Notes: generated from the letters alone by a model not told the origin. A stretch of DNA of 64,000 nt from Methanobacteriota archaeon (GCA_016841485.1 JAENZA010000004.1:21480-85479); one strand, 5' to 3'. Shown: positions 9,775-18,570, numbered from the stretch's first letter. A program made the numbers and translations.

Positions 9775-10512
9775 ATGAATGCAAAACCGATTATAGGGCT
9801 TGTCATTGTAGTCCTTATTGGAGCACTGCTCCTTGGCGGAACAGTGAGCGCTGAAACGGACAGTGCAGATGAACGTGTCATCCATGTCTCCGGAACAGGA
9901 AAGGTTACCACTTCTCCGGACAGGGTCATCATCACGGTGGGCGTGGAGACGGAGCACCCGGATGCCGCGACAGCGCAACAGCAGAATGCGGCCAAGATGG
10001 ATTCGGTCGTATCTGCCCTCAAGAAGCTGGGTATCCCGGCTGAGAATATCCAGACCTCGGGATACAGGATGTATTCGAGGACCACGGATGATGATTCTCC
10101 ATTCAGAGGGAAGGACGTGAAGGTGTACGTGGTCAGCAACAATGTCGTCGTCACCCTGGATGACGTGACGATGGCAGGCGAGGTGATCGATACGGCTGTT
10201 GCGAGTGGCGCCAACCAGGTCAACTCCGTCCGGTTCACTCTCAGTGACGAGAAATCACAGGAACTCCGGTCGGATGCACTGCATGCCGCCGTCACCCAGG
10301 CCCGAGGCGATGCCGATGCCGTGGCTGACGCATTGGGAGTCATGATTCTAGGGGTAAAAGAAGTCAGTGTGGGCGGCAGTTACACCCCGGTCGTCTATGC
10401 GGAGGAAGCGGTTTACAGGGATATGGGCGCAGGGTCGTATCCTGTCCCTACCCCCATTGAGGCGGGCACCATTGATGTTACGGCGACGGTCTCCGTCACC
10501 TATTTCATCTGA
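9775..10512 (+). CDS. Exported SIMPL (DUF541) domain protein
   Basis: A 245-aa protein with an N-terminal hydrophobic signal (residues ~5-26, ending VSA) and a SIMPL domain over most of the rest. Diagnostic stretches are VSGTGKVTTSPDR (38-50), the alternating VGVETEHPDA and the ALKKLGIPAENIQTSGY helix-strand. SIMPL proteins are outer-surface or periplasmic, and in bacteria have been linked to stress and signalling complexes, but no biochemical role is established in archaea. The upstream 203-base region is shared with the divergent transporter gene. Confidence 0.82.
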   Translation: MNAKPIIGLVIVVLIGALLLGGTVSAETDSADERVIHVSGTGKVTTSPDRVIITVGVETEHPDAATAQQQNAAKMDSVVSALKKLGIPAENIQTSGYRMYSRTTDDDSPFRGKDVKVYVVSNNVVVTLDDVTMAGEVIDTAVASGANQVNSVRFTLSDEKSQELRSDALHAAVTQARGDADAVADALGVMILGVKEVSVGGSYTPVVYAEEAVYRDMGAGSYPVPTPIEAGTIDVTATVSVTYFI

Positions 10513-10570
10513 ACCATTTTTTTGAGCGCCACGGTGAAACCATAATGATGCGGCGCACCCATGAATATGT

Positions 10571-11278
10571 ATGAGCATTCAATCCGGCACCATGGATGAA
10601 CAGACCCGTGCAAAGAAAAATGCCGGGTATTATGCCGCGGATATGATTGAGGACAATTCCATTGTCGGCCTCGGGACCGGTTCGACGGTATTTTTTATGA
10701 TGGAACGTCTCGCCGGACGCATCCGTGAAGGACTCAGGGTAACCGGTATTGCAACATCGTTTCAGACAGAACGCCGGGCATATGAATACAACATTCCCCT
10801 GTCGTCCCTGCACGAATCTGATGTCATCGATATTGCCATAGACGGTGCCGACCAGATAGACCCAGCGTTTCGCCTGATCAAGGGCCGGGGGGCCGCACAG
10901 ACGAGAGAGCGGTGCGTTGCCGAGGCCGCAACTTCATTTGTTGTTGTTGCAGATAAGGGAAAACTGACGGATACGCTTTCGGCTCCGGTGCCCGTGGAGG
11001 TTATGTCCTTTGCCGTACCTGTCGTGATGAAACGCCTTTCAGCGATTGGCGGCACTCCCGTTGTTCGTGAAGGGATAAAAAAAGACGGTCCGGTCATCAC
11101 CGACAACGGAAATTGGATCCTCGACTGCACGTTCCCGCTCATTGAAGAGCCCGAAGTCTTGGAATGCGCAATCAACAGCCTGCCGGGCGTCCTGAGTTGT
11201 GGAATTTTTACCGAATTTACGGACAAAACAAGTATTGTTATCGGTACTCCCGAAGGAGTGGAGTATCTTTCACTCTAA
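10571..11278 (+). CDS. rpiA: Ribose-5-phosphate isomerase A
   Basis: Interconverts ribose-5-P and ribulose-5-P, here downstream of the ribulose monophosphate route that Fae-Hps may feed in reverse for pentose synthesis. The 235-aa protein has the RpiA motifs GLGTGSTVFF, the DGADQID loop (catalytic Asp), a KGRGAAQTRE helix and the lysine-bearing VVVADKGKL. An alternative start is the Met at 10592; no clear Shine-Dalgarno supports either, so a leaderless mRNA is possible. Its last 9 bases overlap the 3' end of the opposing regulator gene. Confidence 0.94.
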   Translation: MSIQSGTMDEQTRAKKNAGYYAADMIEDNSIVGLGTGSTVFFMMERLAGRIREGLRVTGIATSFQTERRAYEYNIPLSSLHESDVIDIAIDGADQIDPAFRLIKGRGAAQTRERCVAEAATSFVVVADKGKLTDTLSAPVPVEVMSFAVPVVMKRLSAIGGTPVVREGIKKDGPVITDNGNWILDCTFPLIEEPEVLECAINSLPGVLSCGIFTEFTDKTSIVIGTPEGVEYLSL

Positions 11279-11668
11279 AATCTGTTGCTGGATCTGGGAG
11301 AGATGTTCACGAACCTCACGGATAAGCCTGAGCTGATTCTCCACTTCTTTTCTCTTATTCTCCTCGATTGTGTCCATGATTTCGCTGATCTGCTTTGAAA
11401 GCGAATAGATTTTTACCGGTCTGCCCTTACTCTCGGCCTTGGACTCGCGACTCTGGATCCATCCGTTTTCTTTGAGCGTCCGCATCGCAATGCTGACTTC
11501 GGGCTGCCGAAGATCCGTTCCCCGTTCAATGTCTCTCGATGTTGCTTCGGGAGAACTTGCAAGGTAGACCAGTACCTTGGCGACATTGCGTTTGAGACCG
11601 ATCTCCGTCAGAAGATTGGAGAATTCCTCATCTTCGTCCGTGAAGATCATCACTTTTTCCATCCTCAT
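11270..11668 (-). CDS. Winged-helix transcriptional regulator, TrmB/ArsR-like
   Basis: A 132-aa DNA-binding protein. Residues ~12-85 form a winged helix typical of archaeal regulators: ATSRDIERGTDLRQPEVSIA is the helix-turn-helix and the following NGWIQSRE...GRPVKIYSL is the wing. Residues ~88-132 are strongly charged and helical (EENKRKEVENQLRLIREV), probably a coiled-coil dimerisation tail. No ligand-binding domain is present. The upstream region holds spaced palindromic half-sites (see 11701-11736), suggesting autoregulation. Met at 11662 and 11650 are alternative starts. Confidence 0.8.
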   Translation of the reverse strand: MRMEKVMIFTDEDEEFSNLLTEIGLKRNVAKVLVYLASSPEATSRDIERGTDLRQPEVSIAMRTLKENGWIQSRESKAESKGRPVKIYSLSKQISEIMDTIEENKRKEVENQLRLIREVREHLSQIQQQILE

Positions 11669-11700
11669 ATTCTACACCGTAAATACAACTTTAATTATTC

Positions 11701-11736
11701 AATGTACTATAAATACATTGGTGTATGTATAATGTA
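11701..11736. promoter_or_regulatory. Half-site array with embedded TATA, candidate operator
   Basis: Three alternating half-sites, AATGTA (11701-11706), TACATT (11714-11719) and AATGTA (11731-11736), flank and overlap a TATA-like CTATAAATA at 11707-11715. It lies 33-68 bases upstream of the regulator start. A dimeric winged-helix protein bound here would cover the TATA box. The operator role is inferred. Confidence 0.45.
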
Positions 11737-11815
11737 TCTATATATCATTAAAAACCTTCGGATACTGTACAATCAGTTGGTTATGGGGAAAAAAGAGAAT
11801 ATTCGGGAGGTATTA

Positions 11816-12376
11816 TTAAACCAATCCGAGATTCGATAAATCGGACAGAATTTTGTTTACTGCTTTCTTTGCATCTTCCGTTTGTTTTCCGCCCGTGATG
11901 ATTAATTTGCCGGATCCAAAGAGGAGGACGACCACCTTCGGTTCTTCAAGGCGGTAGACCAGGCCCGGGAACTGTTCCGGTTCGTATTCAATGCGGTCAA
12001 GATTGAATCCGACAGCAATCTTATTGAGGTTGATTGGCGTCCCAAGATCCGCCGAGGTGACGATGTTCTGAACTTTATATTCAAGTTCCTTGGGGATGTC
12101 AATCCCAAGTTCTCGGAGTTTTTCGCCAAGAATTTCAAGACCCTGGGAGAGACTGTCGATGCTCTTTGCACCGGTCAGAACCACTTTGCCTGACCCAAAA
12201 ACAAGGGCAGCAATTTTCGGGTTCTGCATTCGGAGGACAACGCCGGGAAACCGCTTCTTATTGTATTCGGCGTCTTTTATCTTCGATGAGATCATCTGTA
12301 GATCCAGTGAATCGGCCACTTTGGCGGAAGCAACGATATTTTCAATTTTTAAAGAATCCTCTGGATTGTGCTTCAT
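11816..12376 (-). CDS. tbp: TATA-box binding protein
   Basis: General archaeal transcription initiation factor (186 aa), two pseudo-symmetric repeats of about 90 residues. Repeat 1 (IVASAKVADSLDL to RELGIDI) and repeat 2 (IVTSADLGTPINL to the C-terminus) carry the matching signature pairs FPGVVLRM/FPGLVYRL and FGSGKVVLTGAK/FGSGKLIITGGK that form the saddle on DNA. It lies 44 bases downstream of acs on the same strand. That gap contains three tandem box-A elements (12381-12412), so tbp has its own promoter and may autoregulate. Confidence 0.96.
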   Translation of the reverse strand: MKHNPEDSLKIENIVASAKVADSLDLQMISSKIKDAEYNKKRFPGVVLRMQNPKIAALVFGSGKVVLTGAKSIDSLSQGLEILGEKLRELGIDIPKELEYKVQNIVTSADLGTPINLNKIAVGFNLDRIEYEPEQFPGLVYRLEEPKVVVLLFGSGKLIITGGKQTEDAKKAVNKILSDLSNLGLV

Positions 12377-12380
12377 GTAG

Positions 12381-12412
12381 TATATAAAAGGATATAAAAA
12401 GTATATAAAAAG
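12381..12412 (-). promoter_or_regulatory. Three tandem box-A (TATA) elements upstream of tbp
   Basis: On the minus strand the region reads TTTTATATA, TTTTATATC and TTTTATATA at a 10-11 base period. Methanogen box A is close to TTTATATA. The distal copy (12402-12412) lies 26-36 bases upstream of the tbp ATG, right for a leaderless start at the ATG. The two proximal copies lie within the initiation region, where bound TBP could block polymerase. Confidence 0.6.
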
Positions 12413-12420
12413 TTGGGTGA

Positions 12421-14316
12421 TTACTCCTCAAGCGTGGTAATATCTCCCGGATCAACACCCATTTCTTTGGCTTTCAGGACTCTGCGCATGATTTTACCGC
12501 TTCTTGTTTTTGGCAGGCTGTCAACATATTCGATTTCGGAGGGCACGGCAATCGGACCAAGGGTCTGGCGGACATGATACTTCAGGTCATGTTCGAGTTT
12601 GGGCGTCTGAACAGTGCCTTCGATGAGAATCACAAATGCCTTGACAATATTTCCTTTGACTGCGTCCGGTTTTCCAATCGCAGCAGCTTCGGCAACGGCG
12701 TGATGCGAGACAAGAGCGCTTTCCACCTCTGCCGTTCCAATATTATGGCCCGATACGATGATCAGATCATCGGAACGACCCAGGATCATAATATACCCGT
12801 CATCGTCTTTTATGGCAAGATCATTGGTGCTGTAGTACCGGTGTTCGGGGGATTCCCAGTAGGAACGGTATTTCTCTTCGTCTTCGTTTACAAACCGCAT
12901 CATCGAAGGCCACGGTTCCGTTATCGCAAGATATCCTGTCTGGAAGGCGTCCACGGGCTTTCCTTTGCCGTCAACCACATCTGCAACGACACCGGGGATC
13001 GGTTTGCCGGCAAACCCCGGCTTCATTGGTTCACCGACGAGGGTGGTGATCATATGGCTTCCCGTTTCCGTCTGCCACCAGGTGTCGGTCAGCGGGCAGT
13101 TGGCCTTGCCGATAACGTTGTAGAACCATTCGAATGCCTCGGGATTGAGCGGTTCGCCAACCGATGCAAGAATTCTCAGCGAGCTCAGGTCGTATTTGTC
13201 CGGCCACTCCCTGCCGTATCGCATGAACATCCGTATGGCGGTCGGTGCGGTGTAAAAGACATTGATGCCGTATTCCTCGATCAGCTTCCACCAGATGCCG
13301 ACATCCGGATAATCCGGGGTATGTTCGGTCATGAAGATGGTGGCGCCAAGGAGAAGCGGCCCGTATATTGCATACGTGTGTCCGGTGATCCATCCTGGAT
13401 CGGCGGTACACCAGTAGACGTCATTGTCCTTGACATTCAGCACGTATTTTGTCGTGTAATACGCGCCGACCATATATCCCCCGCAGGTGTGCACGATCCC
13501 CTTGGGAGCACCGGTGGTTCCCGACGTATAGAGGATAAAGAGGCGGTCCTCGGAATCCATCTCCTCCGGGGGGCACTGCTTCTCTGCAGCATGCATGATC
13601 TCATAGAAATCGACTTCGAAGTCGTCAAGAAGGCAGGTGGGGGGGTCCTGGTTTCTCAGGACGACTACCCGTTCGACACTGGGTGCATGAATGAGGGCTT
13701 CCTCGACGATGGGCTTGAGAGGTATGCTTTTTCCGCGACGCATCGAAGCATCGGCAGTGATGACGACCTTCGCCTTTGAACCCACTATCCGCTGGTTCAG
13801 GGCGCTTGCACCGTATCCGGCAAAAACAACCGTATGAACCGCTCCTATACGCGCACAGGCGAGCATTGCAATTACCTGTTCAGGGACCGTCGGCATGTAT
13901 ATACAGACAACATCGCCCTTGTTCACCCCGAGGTTTTTCAGGGCACTTCCAAACTGCATCACCGCACGATGGAGGTGGTCATAGGTGTAGATTTTCTTTA
14001 ACCCGTTTTCCCCGTGCCAGAAGAGGGCGACCTTGTTTCGCCGGTTGTTTTTGAGATGACGTTCCAAGCAGTTGTAAGTGATATTCAGCCTGGCGTTTAC
14101 AAACCACTTTGCATAGGGATATTCCCATTCCTTTACCCTGTCCCATTGCCTGAACCAGAGAAGATCTGAAGCGATATCCCTCCAGAAACCGTCAGGATCT
14201 TTCAAAAAGTTTTGATAGGAACTTTCATAGTCCTTGAATGGGGCATATTCCCGATATTCGGGAGGAGGCAAATAGACCGCCTGTTCGGCGCGAATCCCGG
14301 ACTCCAAATTCTTCAT
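12421..14316 (-). CDS. acs: Acetyl-CoA synthetase, AMP-forming
   Basis: Converts acetate, ATP and CoA to acetyl-CoA, AMP and PPi for carbon assimilation. The 631-aa protein carries the adenylate-forming P-loop YTSGTTGAPKG at 263-273, the acetate-pocket region WWQTETG, the hinge GRSDDLIIVSGHNI, and the C-terminal SGKIMRR whose Lys is the catalytic and acetylation-target lysine of the family. GGAG ten bases upstream supports ATG 14316. It is transcribed divergently from the ADP-forming enzyme across a 210-base regulatory region. Confidence 0.94.
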   Translation of the reverse strand: MKNLESGIRAEQAVYLPPPEYREYAPFKDYESSYQNFLKDPDGFWRDIASDLLWFRQWDRVKEWEYPYAKWFVNARLNITYNCLERHLKNNRRNKVALFWHGENGLKKIYTYDHLHRAVMQFGSALKNLGVNKGDVVCIYMPTVPEQVIAMLACARIGAVHTVVFAGYGASALNQRIVGSKAKVVITADASMRRGKSIPLKPIVEEALIHAPSVERVVVLRNQDPPTCLLDDFEVDFYEIMHAAEKQCPPEEMDSEDRLFILYTSGTTGAPKGIVHTCGGYMVGAYYTTKYVLNVKDNDVYWCTADPGWITGHTYAIYGPLLLGATIFMTEHTPDYPDVGIWWKLIEEYGINVFYTAPTAIRMFMRYGREWPDKYDLSSLRILASVGEPLNPEAFEWFYNVIGKANCPLTDTWWQTETGSHMITTLVGEPMKPGFAGKPIPGVVADVVDGKGKPVDAFQTGYLAITEPWPSMMRFVNEDEEKYRSYWESPEHRYYSTNDLAIKDDDGYIMILGRSDDLIIVSGHNIGTAEVESALVSHHAVAEAAAIGKPDAVKGNIVKAFVILIEGTVQTPKLEHDLKYHVRQTLGPIAVPSEIEYVDSLPKTRSGKIMRRVLKAKEMGVDPGDITTLEE

Positions 14317-14526
14317 GATATGTGTTCTCCGATAAAGATCATCTGCTCTCGTATACGTTATGATTTGTGGTAAAAAGGAAAGTATTCTACATGATTAACA
14401 ATTACAAAATTATATGTAGATGACAGTTCAATATTTTGTCATGTTAGGGTGACGAAGGTGACTTCGTCATTTGTTGAAAGGCTTTATGAAAGGCCTTGTT
14501 AATCACTCGTATGAGAGGAGAAACAC
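14317..14526. promoter_or_regulatory. Divergent acs/acd control region with inverted repeat
   Basis: This 210-base spacer separates two divergent acetate-activation genes. It is AT-rich and contains a perfect inverted repeat TGACGAAG-GTGA-CTTCGTCA at 14450-14469, about 58 bases before the acd start. An Shine-Dalgarno GAGAGGAG at ~14513-14520 serves ATG 14527. The repeat could be an operator or a leader-RNA hairpin. Confidence 0.5.
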
Positions 14527-16593
14527 ATGAAAGAATGGATGTTAAGTGAAGCAGAAGGATATGAGATTCTTGCGAAATATGATATTCCTGTTCCTAAGTT
14601 CAAGATCGTAAATAGCGCAGAAGAAGCGGGCGATGTTGCAGAGGGCATTGGATTTCCGGTGGTAATGAAGATCGTCTCGCCCCAGATTGTGCATAAAAGT
14701 GACGCCGGCGGTGTGGTCACCAGTATCGGGACAAAGGAAGTGGCACAGGCGGCATTCAACCGGATCGTCAGCAGTGCAAAGGAATACAATCCGGATGCAA
14801 AGATCGATGGAGTGATCATTGAAGAGCAGGCCGGACCGGGGCTTGAACTGATCATCGGCGGCAAAACCGACCCGTCATTCGGCAAGGTCATTACCTTCGG
14901 TATCGGCGGAACCCTCGTCGAACTTCTCAAGGATGTGACCCTTCGTATTCTTCCGGTAACCGAAGATGACGCCCGTGAAATGGTCCGTGAGATCAAATCC
15001 TATCCTCTCATCTCCGGATACCGGGGTTCCAAGCCGAAAGATGAGGAGACCCTCGTCCAGGCGATCATCAATGTCTGCAGGTTCTTCGAAGAGAATGAGA
15101 AGGTGAAGGAATTCGATATCAACCCCCTCCGGTTGTACGAATCCGGCGCGTGTGCCGTTGACTCCCGCATCATCATGACCGATGAGAAGAAGAAGGTCAA
15201 AAAGGTTACACGTCCGGATATTCCTCTTGAATACTTCAATCCACGGTCGGTAGCCGTCATCGGAGCCTCCGATGAACCGACCAAGATGGGATATGCCGTG
15301 ATGCACAATCTTCTCCATTTCCCCGGCCAGCTGTACCCTGTCAACAATAAGCGTGATACCATTCAGGGACTGAAGGCATACGCCTCAATCAAGGATATAG
15401 AAGCTCCTGTTGATATGGCGGTCATCACCGTGCCCGCAATGCATGTGCCGAAAGTGGTGGAGGAATGCGGTGAAAAAGGTGTGTCCATTGTAGTCGTCAT
15501 CACCGCCGGGTTCAAGGAGATGGGCGAGAACGGGAAAGCGCTTGAAGAGCGTATCGTTGCGATCGCCAGCAAATACGGCACCCGCATTGTCGGTCCCAAC
15601 TGTCTCGGCCTCATCGTTCCGCCCCGTGGTCTTGATACGACCTATGTGCACCAGTCTCCCAAGGCAGGCAATATTGCCTTCTTGTCCCAGAGTGGTGCAA
15701 TTGTCAACACCGTCGTCGACTGGAGTCTTGCCGAAGACATCGGATTTTCTGCGGTGGTCTCCGTCGGCAACCAGTCCGACCTGAACTTCTTTGATTATCT
15801 GCGCTGGGTTGAACGTGACCCGAATACCTCGGCGATCATCATGTACATCGAGGAGATAAACGACGGACAGGCCTTCATGGATGTCGTCAGTGAAGTGACC
15901 CGGACAAAGCCGGTCATTGCCATCAAGTCGGGATCCTCCGAACGCGGTTCCAAGGCCGCAGCCTCCCACACGGGTTCGCTCTCCGGTTCGTATGATGTCT
16001 ACATGGAAGCCTTCCGCCGCTCCGGTGTTCTCTCCGTCCACACCCTGACTGGTGCATTCCTCGCTGCGGAGATGTTGTCCCACCGCAAGAGGTATCCGGT
16101 TGGCACCCGTGCAGTTGTCGTCACCAATGCCGGTGGATTTGCCGTTCTTTCATCTGACTACGCCGAACGCTATGGTATTGATCTGATTACCCTGCCCCAG
16201 GAGGTCGTGGATGAACTGGATGCGTTCCTGCCGGAATTCTGGAACAAAGGAAACCCGGTCGATCTTCTTGGCGATGCTTCCGAGCGCAGGTTTGAACAGA
16301 CCTTCGAGGTGCTTGCCAAACATGATGATCTCTGGGACATGTGCTTTGTCGTCGGGTTCCCGAACAATATTCTTAATTCGGAACAGATGGCAAACCAGAT
16401 TCTCAAGCTCTCGGACAGCACTGAAAAACGTGTTATCTGTTCGCTCCTCGGCGGCGATTCCATGAACCGCGGCCGCAAGATCCTTCGCCAGCATTCCATC
16501 CCGAGCTTTGAGGAACTGGACTTCACCTTCCGTGTGATGGGCCGTGTTCTCTGGCAGCAGTTCAGGGTGCGGGCACCGGGACTGTTCAACTAA
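14527..16593 (+). CDS. acd: Acetate--CoA ligase (ADP-forming), fused beta-alpha subunits
   Basis: Interconverts acetyl-CoA + ADP + Pi and acetate + ATP + CoA. The 688-aa single chain has an ATP-grasp beta part first (residues ~1-220, phosphohistidine candidate His56 in VHKSDAGGV) and the alpha part after it (~235-688: Rossmann CoA-binding SVAVIGASDEPTKMG at 241-255, catalytic His481 in ASHTGSLSG). The beta-alpha order is the reverse of many fused archaeal ACDs. The substrate may be a broader range of acyl-CoAs. A strong Shine-Dalgarno precedes the start. Confidence 0.9.
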   Translation: MKEWMLSEAEGYEILAKYDIPVPKFKIVNSAEEAGDVAEGIGFPVVMKIVSPQIVHKSDAGGVVTSIGTKEVAQAAFNRIVSSAKEYNPDAKIDGVIIEEQAGPGLELIIGGKTDPSFGKVITFGIGGTLVELLKDVTLRILPVTEDDAREMVREIKSYPLISGYRGSKPKDEETLVQAIINVCRFFEENEKVKEFDINPLRLYESGACAVDSRIIMTDEKKKVKKVTRPDIPLEYFNPRSVAVIGASDEPTKMGYAVMHNLLHFPGQLYPVNNKRDTIQGLKAYASIKDIEAPVDMAVITVPAMHVPKVVEECGEKGVSIVVVITAGFKEMGENGKALEERIVAIASKYGTRIVGPNCLGLIVPPRGLDTTYVHQSPKAGNIAFLSQSGAIVNTVVDWSLAEDIGFSAVVSVGNQSDLNFFDYLRWVERDPNTSAIIMYIEEINDGQAFMDVVSEVTRTKPVIAIKSGSSERGSKAAASHTGSLSGSYDVYMEAFRRSGVLSVHTLTGAFLAAEMLSHRKRYPVGTRAVVVTNAGGFAVLSSDYAERYGIDLITLPQEVVDELDAFLPEFWNKGNPVDLLGDASERRFEQTFEVLAKHDDLWDMCFVVGFPNNILNSEQMANQILKLSDSTEKRVICSLLGGDSMNRGRKILRQHSIPSFEELDFTFRVMGRVLWQQFRVRAPGLFN

Positions 16594-16597
16594 TCTA

Positions 16598-16605
16598 TTT
16601 TTTTT
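16598..16605 (+). terminator. T8 tract after acd
   Basis: Eight consecutive T begin four bases after the acd stop and precede the convergent tfs gene, consistent with intrinsic archaeal termination. Confidence 0.5.
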
Positions 16606-16665
16606 GGATGCAGGGAGAACGGAGTGTCCCTCTTCGTATCAGAGGAAAAAAAGGATATGATATTG

Positions 16666-16983
16666 TTAGTCGTATTCACGCCAGGTATGCCGGCATTTGA
16701 CACACCTGAAGAACCGGACTTCTGATTCATCGGCAGATCTCAGCTGCCTGAGCCACCATTCGGCAATGTCATGTCCGCACTCGGGGCATCGGACGGAGAT
16801 GGTCGGAAGGATGGTCATCAGTTCGGCATCTTCTATGATCACTATCTCTTTCTCATCGCGTTTGACCGTTCGTTTGAGCCCTGGTTTGTCAGCGGTGGAT
16901 TCGTCAACATACCCACATTTACGACACTTAAGTTTTCCACCGACGGGAACAAGCATTCCCTGGCATACTGGACAAAACATCAT
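16666..16983 (-). CDS. tfs: Transcription factor S (TFIIS/Rpb9-like)
   Basis: Stimulates RNA cleavage by archaeal RNA polymerase during backtracking. The 105-aa protein has an N-terminal zinc ribbon (Cys4, Cys7, Cys20, Cys23), a short linker and a C-terminal TFIIS zinc ribbon (CPEC...CVKC). The acidic hairpin RSADESEVRFFRC, with the adjacent Asp and Glu needed for cleavage stimulation, is intact, so this is a TFS1-type active factor rather than an inhibitory paralogue. It is convergent with acd. Confidence 0.95.
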   Translation of the reverse strand: MMFCPVCQGMLVPVGGKLKCRKCGYVDESTADKPGLKRTVKRDEKEIVIIEDAELMTILPTISVRCPECGHDIAEWWLRQLRSADESEVRFFRCVKCRHTWREYD

Positions 16984-17084
16984 TGGTAACAGATTTGCGG
17001 TGACGTATGATTAAGATATGGAAGATACTCTTCCGGCAATGTACCATCTCAAAAACACTTTTCACCTGACACGGTCAATCGGTT

Positions 17085-17909
17085 ATGATGCAGGAAATTT
17101 TCGTGCTGATCTCTTTCATTGCATTCCTCGCTTTCCTTATTCCGACCAGATACAGTAAATACTGTGCAGTGGTCGGATGGATAAGTGTAGTCCTGATTCT
17201 CTTTGCGAAATTTCCTGAATATATTATTGCAAATAATTTTATGTATCCGATTGCAGCCTTTATGGGGATACCCTTCCTGATTATTCTTATTCCCAAACTC
17301 CTGGAGGAGAATGAACAGGGATTTACCCTGAGCAGGATGGCGGCAATCGCGTATCTGATATTTGCTCCCTTTGCCTTCATCCCCGCCGCAGCGGACTGGC
17401 TTATTGCGATTAATGTCGGCCAGCTTGAATGGGTATTTCATGCACTCGGTTTTTCGTATGAGCTGGTAGACTGGAATATGTTCCTTGCGGATATCTACCG
17501 GGTTGAGATCATCCTTGCCTGTACGGGTATCCAGGGGATTGCGATTATGCTCGGTGTGGCATGGGCAGTCCCTTCGACCCTGATGCAGAAGGTGCTCTCA
17601 TTTTTCGCGGTCGCACCGGTCATCTATATTCTCAATACCATCAGAAACAGCTTCGTCATCATGGCATACGGAGGACAGTGGTTCCCCTATTTCCCGGAGA
17701 TTGCGTCAAATGGGCATATCGGATATGAAAGTTTCTTCTGGGCGCATAATTTCTTTGCAGAGATAGGCGCCCTCTTTGTCTTCATCGCAATCGCCTGGCT
17801 GCTCTACCGCATAAATCCAAAACTGGGAGAGGTGATGGTGGATGTTATTGAACTCTTTATAAAGGAGATCAGGGGATGGTTCGGTAAAGATAAAGGATTC
17901 TCTGGATAG
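17085..17909 (+). CDS. artA: Archaeosortase A
   Basis: Polytopic membrane transpeptidase-like enzyme that cleaves C-terminal sorting signals of surface proteins (PGF-CTERM type) and attaches them to lipid. The 274-aa protein has about seven to eight hydrophobic segments. The exosortase/archaeosortase active-site pattern is visible: Cys146 in ACTGIQ, Arg187 in NTIRNSFVI and His221 in FFWAHNF. It is followed tail-to-tail, with a 41-base overlap, by a CDP-alcohol phosphatidyltransferase gene. No clear PGF-CTERM substrate is seen in this window. Confidence 0.9.
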   Translation: MMQEIFVLISFIAFLAFLIPTRYSKYCAVVGWISVVLILFAKFPEYIIANNFMYPIAAFMGIPFLIILIPKLLEENEQGFTLSRMAAIAYLIFAPFAFIPAAADWLIAINVGQLEWVFHALGFSYELVDWNMFLADIYRVEIILACTGIQGIAIMLGVAWAVPSTLMQKVLSFFAVAPVIYILNTIRNSFVIMAYGGQWFPYFPEIASNGHIGYESFFWAHNFFAEIGALFVFIAIAWLLYRINPKLGEVMVDVIELFIKEIRGWFGKDKGFSG

Positions 17910-18513
17910 CCGAGAGATTTGTGCAGACAGCAACAACAATAACCGATACCCATATCAGACCGGTCAGACCTCCCAGAATCAGAACAATCATGGTTTCCGG
18001 TCTGCCGAAAAAGCCGATCCCTTCGAGGGGATCGGAAATTTTTCCATCTCTTCTCTCATCATACCCAATTTCTGCATACACGACAGGTTTGATGAAGGTG
18101 TTCATCATCGAGCCGATGATGGCAATGGTTACGATGGCAAAATCGGCGTTGACTGCCCATTCGGAGGGGATGATGTCAAACCGGGAGAGGATGGGGATAC
18201 CGGAGATGCCGATCCCGAGGATGACGATGGTATCCACGTATTTATCGGCAATCCAGTCAAAGACGGCACCAAAATTCGTCTCCATTTTATTGATGCGGGC
18301 AACACCGCCGTCGACAAGGTCCAGCACCGCCGAAAGGATAAGCAGAGCACTTCCAAGAATAAAAATATGGTTTGCATACAGAGCAGCACAGCCAATACCG
18401 CATACGAGTGAGAGCACTGTCAGCTGATTCGGCGTTATGCCCGTTCTTGCAAAAAATTGAGCAATTGGCTCAATTTTTTTGAGAAATTTCGGCCTGAGTG
18501 CGGTAATATTCAT
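17869..18513 (-). CDS. CDP-alcohol phosphatidyltransferase (archaetidylinositol-phosphate synthase-like)
   Basis: Membrane enzyme (214 aa) that transfers a polar head group onto CDP-archaeol. The family signature is complete: Asp65, Asp68-Gly69, Ala72-Arg73, Gly82, Asp86 and Asp90. The N-terminus (LRPKFLKKIEPIAQF...GITPN) resembles archaetidylinositol phosphate synthases more than serine synthases, but the head group cannot be fixed from sequence. Its 3' end overlaps artA by 41 bases. In haloarchaea CDP-alcohol enzymes of this superfamily (PssA) are needed for archaeosortase processing, so the pairing may be functional. Confidence 0.85.
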   Translation of the reverse strand: MNITALRPKFLKKIEPIAQFFARTGITPNQLTVLSLVCGIGCAALYANHIFILGSALLILSAVLDLVDGGVARINKMETNFGAVFDWIADKYVDTIVILGIGISGIPILSRFDIIPSEWAVNADFAIVTIAIIGSMMNTFIKPVVYAEIGYDERRDGKISDPLEGIGFFGRPETMIVLILGGLTGLIWVSVIVVAVCTNLSAIQRILYLYRTIP

Positions 18514-18570
18514 TCTCAGCTATAGTGTACCCGGTGGAAGGTATAACTGTTGTTTATGTGGATCCCCTGA

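Noticed and set aside
12574..13779. 401-codon open frame antisense to acs
   Set aside because: The opposite frame is a clear Acs; this one matches nothing.
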